This document shows positions 23,691-35,310 of a stretch of DNA of 64,000 bases, one piece after another (positions within the stretch are counted from its first letter, which is position 1; each line of letters starts with the position of its first letter). The DNA is from Corythucha ciliata (taxonomy: Eukaryota; Arthropoda; Insecta; Hemiptera; Tingidae). Where the stretch lies: positions 19,158,001 to 19,222,000 of the forward strand of contig CM075941.1 of the NCBI GenBank assembly GCA_038030265.1. Reading direction: 5' to 3'. Under the pieces are notes generated by a model. That model did no database searches. It saw nothing but the letters and a program-made list of their open reading frames with translations, and had not been told where the DNA came from. Made by a program: the position numbers and the translations under genes.

Positions 23691-26190
23691 GGCGCCTAAA
23701 ATTAGTAGGGAGGGACACGCTAATTCAGGGCTAAATTTGCACAAAAAATTGGCAATTTACAACCGAAATTGCAAAATATCATCCATTCGTGGATAGAAAG
23801 AGAAAAGGCACTAATTAGATACTGAATTTGTGAAAACTCTAATTCACAGCCAAATTTGACAAAAATTGCTAATTAAACCGCTGCTAAAATTTAAAAAAAC
23901 GCTCATTCGCGAATGAAATTGGAGAAAAAATGCTAACTAGTGTCTAAAATAGGAACAAAAGCTAATTCGCAGCAAAAGTTGAAAAGAATCGCTAATTAAT
24001 TCCCGGTTAAAATAGAGAAAAATCGCTAATGAGAAAGTTTCATGGGTCAGAACTTATTCATGAATCTATTTTTTAATGTTTATTTATGCTAAAATAAAGC
24101 ATGTATTGTGATCAGTTCGTAAAATAACCCAACAGTTAATAAATAAGCGATTTTTGAAGTTTTAGGTCATTTCAAACCAGCTAGCATGTTTGTGTTATAT
24201 GCGCCTTCCGACGAAAATTCGCCTGTAACGTTGCTGTCGGAGAGCGGTTTGCTGTGTTTCTTTGCATAATTTTCTACTAGAGGTCTCCAATAATAAAATA
24301 ATCGAGAATAAACAGATGAGCTATTTAGAGGCATGAAAAGGACAGAGAATACATGGGATATTACGTTGCGGAAAATGTTCGTTTTGGCGGGATTTCAAAT
24401 ATGCCAACTTTTGTTAATAAATAAAAATATATCTGAAAAGTTTTAAATTTTTATTTATTTATATTCAAGGAAGGATTGATACGCCTAATCGAAAAACAAC
24501 ATTTTTGGAAAATGTGAAACTTCCTCATTTATATGTAGATGAATACATGAAATATACAAATGAATAATATACACAAATGAGCGGATACAAATGCTGGTCC
24601 GTAACTATAATTGAGAATAGGCGAAAATTCATAGTTAAAAATAAAAAAATACTAATTTATGAGGCTGAACTGTAAAACTAATAATATTGAATAGTAATAT
24701 TGAAAAAATCACTAATTAGGGTAGCTAAAATTATAAAAACTTCACTAAAAAAAACTAATTGTCAGATCGAATTGAGATAAAGTGCTAATTCGCTGCTAAA
24801 AAAAAAGTCGACAATTTCCAGCTGAGGAAAACGCCAATTTGTGGCCAAAATTGGAAAAAAACATCGGTAACTTGCGGCTAAAATTGAGGAAAATTACAAC
24901 TTTAATTCACGAATAAAGAGAACCTAATAAAAGCTCTTCTGATTCACAGCTAAAATTGAAAATACGCCAATGCGCGGTTTCCGGAAGGCAACTTGGGAGT
25001 GGGGTGGGGGGACATCTGAAGGCTATTTTGTAGCGAGAAAAATATCGCAAATTCACGGATATAGGTGAAAAAAGACCGCCAAATCGGCTAAAATTTATAA
25101 AAACGCTACTCGGGGCTAAACTTGAGAAAAGCTCTAATTTGTGGGTAAAAATTCAACGCTAAAAGTGAAAAAATCACCAATTTGCTGCTAAAATCGATAA
25201 AATCACTAATTCGTGGATTGAATTGATGAAAAGTGCAAACTCGTTTAAATTGAGGAGAACATTTTCAATTTTACGTGCAATGCAATGCCGTGAATTGGAT
25301 ATTTTTCTCCATTTCACTAGCGAAATATTTAATTAGCGTTTTCTTCATTTTAGCTGCGAATTAGTGGGGGTTTTTCACTCTTAGTCACGAATTAGCGCTT
25401 TTCCATTATTTTAGCCTTAAAGTTGCATTTACCAGAAGGCCGCGATCTGGCATTCTCTCAATTTTAACCACTCAATTTAAGTGGTTTTATCCATTATGAT
25501 CTTGAATTTGCGTATTTTTCTCAATTTTACCTGGATATTTGAGCTATTTCTCAATTTTAGCCGCAAATTAGCGTTTTCATTTCAAACTGAATGAATTAGC
25601 GTTTTTCTCAATTTTAGCCATGGACTAGCGAATTTTCTCAATTTCACCCGCGAATGCACTATGTTTCTTAATATTTGCTGCGAATTAGGGGCTTTTTCCA
25701 CTCTTGGCCATTAGTTAGCGCCTTTTCTCAATTTTGGCCAAGAAGATTCCTTCAACAAAGAGTCGCGAATTGGCGTTCACTTAATTTTAGTCGTGAATTA
25801 GCGTTATTCTCAATTTTGGAAGAAAGATCAGTGGTGAACCTACACACCAATCGGGGCCCGTATCGTTTTTTAGAACTTTTAGCCGCATAGTTGCCCAAGA
25901 ACAGCAAATTAGCTTGCCTGCTCAATTTTGAGAATTTTGAGATTTGGCGTTTTCTCCATTTTAACCTAGAATCAGCGTTTTTTTCTCTCTCACTTCAGCA
26001 ATTCTTCTCAATTTCATCTGTGAGTTGACGATTTGTCACCATTTTAGTCGCGAGTTGGAGATTTTTCTCAATTGCTGCCCATCAAAAATTGTAATTTGTA
26101 CAGGCTCACCACCGATTTCATGCGATTCCCTAATAGATTTTTCTCGCGAAAATATAGTATACATATAAATATTTTGCGAATCTGGCTCAC
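23690..26190. repeat. Degenerate ~30-bp arrays with polarity change near 25280
   Basis: From 23690 to 24050 and 24590 to 25270 the unit reads GCTAATTC, GCGGCTAAAATTGAG. From about 25300 to 26090 it reads TTTTCTCAATTTTAGCCGC then GAATTAGCG, the opposite orientation. Bases 24060-24590 are non-repetitive AT-rich sequence. At 26090-26190 the other family (TTTCGCG, TCTGGCTC) appears. Confidence 0.7.
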
Positions 26191-26359
26191 TAAAGCTCCG
26201 GTTTCCTAGGAAAGCGGTGCCGTAATATTGCGGTAGAAAACGTCCCCTTTTAAATCACACCAGTTGACCGTTCCCTGGGCAACTACTGTCTCGATTTAGA
26301 AGCGGATGTTTTCTACCGCAATATTACGGCACCGTTTTCCAAGGAAACCCAAGCTTAAG
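26190..26359. mobile_element. About 160-bp MITE with ~49-bp inverted ends
   Basis: The left arm begins GGTTTCCTAGGAAAGCGG at 26200. The right arm ends at 26349 and is its reverse complement with about five mismatches over 49 bases, including the perfect block TGCCGTAATATTGCGGTAG. Weaker pairing extends outward (AAGCT). The central ~50 bases are unpaired and non-coding. Size and symmetry fit a MITE inserted in the ~30-bp repeat background. Confidence 0.8.
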
Positions 26360-26429
26360 AAATCAATTCCTCGGATTTCGCTCGCCAAAACGACATTTTC
26401 GCCGGTCTGGGTAAGGAACCTTTAAAGAC

Positions 26430-27200
26430 GAGTAGACTCATACGGCGCCATGTTCGTTCTTATCAGTTTAATAAGATTGGGTAAGGGGTTTGAGGGGAAT
26501 GAAATGGCTGATCAACTCGCGAAGAGAGGATCAGAGATGCCTTACTGGGCCCGGAGCCAAGTCTCGGGGTCACGAAGTCCTTCACGAAGAGGCAGGTGCA
26601 GGCGTGGTTGGACGAGAGGCATCGTGAACACTGGGTTAGACAACCAGGTCTCAGGCAGGCCAAGCTCTTTGTCACTCCAAAGGGACGATCGGAGAAGGGC
26701 CTGATCTCTCTGAGCCGAGGAGACCTTAGGATCTTGGTGGGACTGCTAACGGGACATTGTGCCCTTCGATATACACTCAGACTAATGGAGAAGTCTGACA
26801 CGGACATTTGCAGATTTTGCGGCTTGGCCGTGGAAACAGCAGAGCACGTACTGTGTGAGTGCGAGGCTCTGGGGCGGTTACGTTTTCACCATCTTGGAAA
26901 TGATGTGCTTCAACCGGAGGACATCTCCAGGATGGCTACGGGAAATATCCTCAACTTCGTTAAGGAGTGCTGGTGGAGGACGCTTGAAAACTAGCGTCTT
27001 TCTTCGCAGGGCAACCTGAGGGGACACCACAATAGATCTTATAGGTCGAGTTTGGTAGGAAATAGTTTCTTCTGGGCTTCCCTCCCCGGTTAATAAATAA
27101 ATAAAAAAAAAAAAAAAATTGTATTGTAAATAATAAGTAAATTGTATTTACGGGGCCCAGGCCAGGCCCGTCGGGCCCCCCGCCTAATAAAGACGGCACT
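26430..27200 (+). mobile_element. 3' end of a LINE retrotransposon with RNase H (5'-truncated, frameshifted)
   Basis: Translation gives the end of an RNase H domain (GFEGNEMADQLAKRGSE). After a frame change near 26560-26600 comes the C-terminal region common to RNase H-bearing LINEs: LTGHCALRYTLRLM, then CRFCGLAVETAEHVLCECEAL, a CCHC-like knuckle, ending at a stop at 26992-26994. The 3'UTR ends with an A-rich tail (27100-27118) and then a GC-rich segment with AATAAA near 27188. The 5' end is missing, as usual for LINE copies, and the frameshift shows it is dead. The clade cannot be fixed without a search. Confidence 0.85.
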
Positions 27201-27526
27201 GTGAGACACTTAAAATCTCACTGTTTGCGAATGTAGAAAAACTTGAACCATCTGTAATTGCTCAACAAATAAATACAACTTTTCAACAACTGCATTAATC
27301 TCTCTTTTCACATGAACAATCTCTCATTTCTCGTTTTGTAGGTCATGAAAAAACTCCTATTGTAAGCAAATGAAATGGATATAATAAAAACGAGGCAAAA
27401 CGCGTTCGAACATATGAACGCGCAGTCGTGCCATCCTTTGCACCATACCCAGCCTTTGCTGATGGCCCAATTTCGGCATAGGTGTTACCAAAGTTGACGA
27501 TGAAAATTCTCCGGAATTTTTTCCCC

Positions 27527-30500
27527 TTAGTTTTTAGCTAAAATGAAATTATTCGCAGTTTTCAGTCGATCGCCCGTTTCAGCTTTTCTTCGGCCTCCGA
27601 AACAGCCTGTAGTGAAACATGTGTCACCCTTGCCGAAGTTTTCGCCATCTCCAAGCGACTGCGGCATGGGCGTTCCCAAGGTTTCAGGTAGGAACATTGT
27701 GAAAAAACCAGAAATTATTGCGACGGTGGCGAATACGACCGATGGAACGCGTTTGTCGAACGAGTCCTGCGGGAATAGCAAACAACATTTTTTTTTTAAA
27801 TATTTTTTTTGCAGCTGAAACATTCATTATCGTACTAACCAATAGCGTTATGAGTGGCGTGAGAGTCGCGCTAAATCTGGCACACATGCTACCGAATCCG
27901 AGTCCGGTATTTCTGACCACAGTTGGGAAAAGTTCAGCGCTGTAGTTGTACACTATGGCGAAAGAGCCGGAAATGCAGAATTTTCCGAAAAAGGAGACTC
28001 CGTTCGAAACGTTATTCATTCCTTCAATAATACAAGACTCTTTTACTCGAATAAATGAATAAAACAACGGACACGGAAGTTTTAGGAGGTTCTATAAACA
28101 TGGCCATTCGTGATTTGTGCCAGAAAATGGTGAGCGATCGTACCTGTAGGAATAATGGTCGTAGCGTAGCATGAGATCGCACCAAGAATCATGTAGGTCG
28201 CCACAAGACTTCGCCGCCCTATTCTGTCCATGAGAAATATTGTTATGGCGTAGCACGGAAGCTCAACAAGTCCCATCATGAACAAAATAGCGTAGGGATC
28301 ACCGCTCATACTTCCACTGTTGAGTGACAGGCCGTAGTACAGAAGACTGTTGGCAAACCTAGAATGAAAGAAAAAAATGTCGAATTAAATAAATAAAAAC
28401 ATTGAGAAGAAAAACAAGCCACTAAGAATGAATAAATACCAGCAAAACGACAAATTCAGAGTCTTCTTGCGGAGTAAAGGCGTTCGAAACATATCCAAAA
28501 TACCCGAACTATTTTCGTCACTGTCATCGGAGCTTGACCTGACGTTTCCTTTTGATATAAAATAGGCACGATCCAACGGGTTTCCACCGTTCCTTCTCAC
28601 TCCTTTTTCGACGATGGTGATGCTCTCTAATATTTTTCCTTGAGCCCAAAGCCACCTCGGAGATTCATCGATTAGCCTACGAAAATAAAGCCGCTTCAAG
28701 AACAGTGTAAACATTGTGGGGGTGGGGGGTGAAACTTCTTACCACCAATGTCCAATCAAAAGAAGACTGTGACATCCGTAAATTACTTGAAGTGTGACAT
28801 GATCTTTGATGAAATATCCCCAAACGGCTACGAACATGAAACCGAACGCGAAAAACGCTTGAAACATCACTCCACATACTGTCCGTTTTGAGGGGCCCAC
28901 TAGCTCCATTGCTGTGAACACAGTGAGAGAGTGAGAAACCGTGGAATCGATTAAACGTGATTTTGGCTAGACTTACTCAGAACAAAGGCTGGAATGTAGG
29001 CGCCCGCTGAACCAAATATTCCGTATAAAAAGGACAACCCTAAGAAAATGTGATATTCTGTCACGAAGGCTATCGTCGTGCCAAAGACGAATTGAAGCAA
29101 CGCCGATATGTACAAAATTTTCTTTCTGCCGTACCTGGTGGTGGAGGAGGTGAGGGGGGGAACAAAACAATTGAAACCTGCAAGAAGTGTGTCAATGTAA
29201 AACTATCCGCTTACTTGTCGGCGAGTGATCCAAGAACAACGGCGCCAGTGAAAACTCCAAACATGTACGATGATTGGGCAATTGCGCTCATCCATCGACG
29301 ATCGCAAACGAAGTCCCACTGAACCGCATTGAACAAAAAAGAACATTCCTTGTTAGTATATTGGATTAACATAACAAATTTGAGGGTTATAGGGGGAATT
29401 TACACGCTCAAATACGGTACATTGGAGGTAGGAGGGGAGTACGCTGCCTTATATTTTAACTGCCAAAGTCCCCCCGGTGTCAGATTGACGATTCTGGGCG
29501 TGTGTTAATGGGTTGTGGAGGGGCGGTGGTAATCATTAGTTTTGCCGCCAACTTGGTAGTCACTGCAGCGGCGGCGTAACAAGGCGAACGAGCACCCGGG
29601 AAGCAGTTAAAATGCACTACACCCCCTCTCATCGTGATAAGCTAAAACCAGTGAATTATTCTAACTGTTCTAGAACCCCTGAAAAAGGTTCTCGACATTT
29701 TGGATGCGGAGTACACCGGGTGAGGGGAGCAGACCAACCCTGGCTCCCTATCAGACAAGCCCCCCCCCCCCCCAAAAAGCTTGAATTCGGAAAAATGAGG
29801 ATTTTTAGGTTTCTATATTCATGGGTGTAGGTATCCATCAAAAGGTTGGTCGGTTGGACAGCGATTTGGCTCCTTTATACGAATGTCAGTCCCTTCTAAC
29901 GTTGCTATAAGTGATGATATCAGCAAAGAGTGTGGGCTGAATATTCGATTGAACCCCAGAGAGCACATCTGGGGCCTCCGATTTTGGAAAATTCGCATCT
30001 TCTTGAGGAAACTTTGCGGCTAAAAATGGAGAAAATGTACCATCCCCTGTTTCTTTAGGTTTAAGCGCACTGATGTGCTGATCGTCAATGTGCAACTTGC
30101 TAACTCGGCAAAAATTTTGAAAAAAGCGCTAATATTCGTGGCTATAATTGCGAGAAAGCGCTGATTCGTGGTCCCATGATTATCCAACTTCCAGACCAAA
30201 TTATGAAAAAATCGCTGATTCGAGGTACTATGTATATGGAGGCCATTCTATGGTCAAAGTATAGAAATCAACGCAATAGTGTTGTTTTTGGGCTCAGCCC
30301 GCGGATAAAAATTAAGAAAACACGCTACTAATTCAAGGCTGTACAAGTAAAAAAATTCGCGTTCAATATCGACAAAATCAACGCTAATTGGAGTTAAAAT
30401 TGGGCAAAAGTGGCAAATTCACAACTGAAATAAAAAAAGTCGCTTATACCACACAATTCACATGTTAAAAAGAGAATAGATGCTAATTCACAACAAAAGT

Positions 30501-33500
30501 AGCAGAAAACACTATTTAACAGCTAAAATTGAGAAAAATTGCTGCAAATACTCATAAAACCGCTAAAATCCAATAACAAATGATAAACTAACTAAATCGC
30601 CGCTAAAATTGAGAAAACAAAAAATCCGAAGCATCTGAAAGCTTCAAGGCTCAAATCGAAAAACAGCAATAATTCATAGCGGAAAGTAAAAAAAATTGCT
30701 ATTGTGGAGCTAAAATATAAAAAAAACAACGCGGCTAATATTGAAAAAATTACTAATTAGCGCGGCCAAAATTAAGAAAAATTCTTAATTTTCAGCTCAA
30801 ATTGAGGAAAAGTGTTAATTCGCTGCTAAAAATGACTATCCTGCGGCTAAAATTGCGGAAAACGCCAATTCGCGGTTAAAACAGAGAAAATTCGCGAATT
30901 CACGAGCTAGAGCTGCTAAAATTAAGAAAAAGCGCTAGTTCGCGGCTAAACTTTAGGAAAATCACCAATTCGCGGACAAAGTGTGGTAAAATTCTTAATT
31001 GACCTACTCGCCTCTTGAAGGCAACTTTGTGGCTAAAATTGAGAAAGACGGACATAAATGCATGGCTATAAGTTGAAGAACACCGCTGACTTGCGGCTAG
31101 AACTGAGAAGAAGCGCTAATCTATAGCTAAAAGTAAATCATGAAAGAAAATGTGGTGATAAAATGTAAGCAAATGCTAATTTGCGGCTAATATTGAAAAA
31201 ATCCATTTTTAGCCTGGCTAAAATTAGGAGAAATGCAAATTTTCAGCCTAAATCGAGAAAAGAGCTAATTCGGTGCTAAAAATGGAAAAATCGCCGATTT
31301 GCAGCTAAAATAGCGGAAAACTCCAATGTGTGTGTAAAATTGAGAAAATTCGCTAATTCACTGGTTAGGAACGCTACTACGCTGCTAAAATTAAGAAAAT
31401 CACTATTTCCCGGGTAAAATTTGCATCAAGAATTGAAAAACGCCAATTCACGGCTTCTGAAGGCAACTTTGAGGTTCGAACATATAAAAAAGCGCCAATT
31501 TATGGTTGTAGGTAAAAAACAGCTGATTCACAGCTGAGAAAAATCGCTAATTCATAGCGCATGGTGAACAAAAGGATGTGATTTGTTGCAAAAATTTGGA
31601 AGAACATGCTATTTTGTGGCTCATATGGCTTAAACTGAGAACAGTGCTAATTCTCTGCTAAAATACATATAGAAAAAATTGCTAATTTGCTGTTAAAGTG
31701 GAGGAAAGTTAACTTGGAGGGCTCTTGGAGATTTCCGCTCCGGAGCCCGATAGGCACAGGTTCGCCAGTGAGTGGTAGACGTTTGCCGATCACCAAATGC
31801 TTGAGTGCTGGGGGGGGGGGCCGGATTAGCGTACCGAGTTATGTACGTAGAGGTGAGAGAGGCGGACCGCCCGGGCAGTGAGGTCAGTTTCAGAGGCGGT
31901 CCCAAAAAAGCTTGGGGGCCCCCAAAGCATGGGGAAAATGTCCAAAACCGTTCGAGAGCTCAAATGGCTCAATTTTGAAGGCTACTTTTCCGACCCTGGC
32001 CAAAACATCTCTATAAAAAGCGTCATCAGCGCTAAAAATGTGAAAGTGGTCGCTTAGACAACCGCAAGTATTGAGACCAAATATAAACTGTGGACCGATG
32101 GTCTAGTTACGAAAGGTCACGGAGGGAACCGCAAGTAGAGACCATAGAAATAACCTGTGGAACGAACCACAACAGATATCACAATAAAAAGGACGGAGGC
32201 GAAACATGCGTACTGCGTAGAGGCAATGGAACGAGACACAATTTAGCCCGAGACACTAGCTTTGGGGGGGGGGGAGTCTATCAAGGGGAGGGGATCTAAT
32301 TAATTGGTTAATTTCATTAAAATATGGGGTTTAAAAATGAATTTTATTTTAATTGATTATTTCTTGCATTTTATACATCAAGTGTGTCGACAATGGGAGG
32401 CCTCATTTTAAATTGCTAGTAACTTTTTAATGTTTCGGACTTTGACCCCGAGGATGCTAGTACCGTAGCGAAACGTAGGTTGAAATAAAAATATTTGAGG
32501 ACCTCGACGGGTGTGTTTGGACGTTTTCCTTCATTATATCAACTGTACCCCGTCTTTCTCCAATCTTCACCGTTGTGACCTACTTTCCATAGCAAGCGTC
32601 CTACTTTTCCGTGGCAGGCGTCCTCGGAAACCAATTTTTACAACTGGTAACTCTATAGTCTCATCCAAGAACCCGCAATTTTCATCGTTCTAAAACAAAA
32701 TTTCGCTTGGGAAAACACCATTCTCGTGGATTTGGCTCTGAATGAAACCAATTTCAAGGGTTGCCTCTTCAAAAAACACCAAAGATGAGGAGTTCAGACG
32801 TTGAAAAAAAAGAAGGTTTCGCGGACTTTGGCAGCAAAATTCGTGGGGTTGGCTCACTCAGAAACCAAATTTGTGGGGATGGCTCTTCAAAAATGCAATT
32901 ACGTGGGGTACCTATTATACATGTTGAAAATCCCAATTTCCTGGGTTCAATAGTCACTTTTAACATCAATTTTGCTGGGTTTATTAGTCGTTTAGTAGCT
33001 GAAATATCGTATTTGGCGTGTTTAGCTGTTTGGGGTGGAATGGGCTTAGCTTTTAATCAAATTTCACAGATTTGGAACCGCCTGGAATCAATTTTGTGGA
33101 TTGGGTTCAACAAACGACAATTTCTCGTGTTTAGCCGCTGAAAATTCAACGTCTCAGAGGCTTAGTCGTTATAAACCAACGTCGCGCGGGTTTCGTTTCC
33201 TCAACAAATCAATGTGCCGGCCTGACTCGTGAGAAAATGCCGTTTTCGCTGAGTTTTTACGTCCAAGAAACAATTTTCGTGGACCTGCCCTGGTTGTTTA
33301 AAAAATCAGTCTGGCAGTTTTGGCTCACTCAAAAACCAATTTTGCGGGTTTGGCTCGAGAAAACGTCGACAAACGACGAACGTTGTGCGGTGTTTCAACG
33401 TTAACAAAAAAATGTCCTTGGGTTTAGTCCCTATAATATGTAAATACCAATTTCGCGAGGCTTAGTAGTTGGAAATTCGAAATATGGCTCTTCCAAGAGT

Positions 33501-35264
33501 CAATTTCTTAATTTTAGCTCTATGATCGAGCTAATTAGTTAAGCTAATTTAGCTATAAATTAAGTCAAAAGGTGCCAAATCCCCGTCTAAACGGATACCT
33601 ACCCATTCTCCTAAATTGTGAAAAACGCAAATTCGCTGATAAAAATGAGTAAAACGCTAATTCGTGGATAAAAATAATAAATTTCTCTCTTTTACAGCTA
33701 TACAATTGATAAAAGCAAATACGCGGATGAAACTGAGAAAAACACAAGTTTGCAGATACAATCGGGGAAAAGCGCCAACTGGTGGCTACAATTGAGAAAT
33801 AGCTGCGGAAATTGTGAAAAATCGCTAATTCACAGCTTAAGTTGAGAAAACGCTAATTGGCGGATCAAAATTAAGAAAAAGGCAGGCATTCGCGTTAAAA
33901 ACTAAGACATAATCCGCGTCTTTAAAAAAATAATAATAATAATTTGATGCTGAAATTGAGAAAATGGTGTGTTTCGAGGCAAAAATTGAGGAAAAATGAT
34001 AATTCCCAAATCTATTTAGAGAAAACCCGCTAATACGCGGCTGAAATTGATATACAGCATTCATGCAATTGTAACTAAAACTCCACAAAAATACCAATTC
34101 GCTGTTAAAATTGAGAAAAATATCTCATTCGCGGATAAAATTGAAAAAAGGCGGATCAATTTGAGAAAATTAGCTAACTCTCAGCTAAAATATTTAATTC
34201 GCGGCAAAAATGGGAGAAAAAGCGGAATATTAGCGGGAATGCCAGCAAATCCGTTAATTCACGGCTTAGGTTAACAAAAATCGCTCAATCACAACTAAAA
34301 TAAAAATAAAAACGTCAATTTGAGAAAATCCGTTTAAATTACTGGGGCTAAAATTGAGTAAAAGCGGTCATCCACGGCTGAAAAAAAAATAAAACATCGC
34401 GGCTAGAATCAAGCCGCTCCCGTTAAAAAAGGAGGAATGGCCCTGATTCAATGATTAAAATTGAGAAAAACCAATAATTCTCGGAATCGAGAAAAAGTGC
34501 TCATTTGCGACTGAAATTGAGAAAAATACGGATGAATTTGAATAAATCCACAGATTCGCAGCTGAAATTGAGTGAAAGTGGTAATTATCGGATAAAATAG
34601 AAAAATAATTTGCAACTAGGATTGGAAAAAACTATTATTCGTGGCGATATTGAAGGAAAAACCATGATTCGAATGGGGGGAAATCGATAATTCGCGTTTA
34701 AAATTGAGAAAAAGAGGTTATTTGCGGCTGAAATTGAGAAAAGTGCTATTTCGGGGCTAAAATATAGGAAAGTCTGTTAAATTTGGAGGTAAAATTGAGG
34801 GAAAGCTCCAATTTACGAATAAAAACGCTAATTCGTCGTGGCCCAAACAGAGAAAACTCCTGATTCCCGGCTAATTGAGGTGAAGCGCAAATGCGTGGTT
34901 AGAACCGTGAAAACGCCAATTTGCAGATAAAATTAATAAATACACTAATTTATGGATAAAATTGAGAAAAGTGGCTAAGCCACAGCTAAAATTCAGAATT
35001 ATTGCTAACCCATGGCTAAAAAACTGAAAAATCGCTAATAGGTGGCTGATAATGAGAGTGAAAAAAAAAAGCTAATTCACGGCGAAATTGAGGGGGAAAC
35101 GGTTATTCTCCGCTGAAAAGAAGAAAAAGTGCTAATTCATGGCTGAAATTAAGAAAACGTTGATTCCCGTGGTAAAATTGATAAAAACTCTAAAATTAAT
35201 AAATATGAGAGAACGTTACTTCGCTGATAGAATAAAATTGGGTAAAATTGCTAATTCACAGCTC

Positions 35265-35310
<46 letters not shown>

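Noticed and set aside
35270..35309. A40 run as a retroposon tail
   Set aside because: The ~30-bp repeats continue on both sides with no inserted body or target duplication, so it is probably microsatellite expansion.
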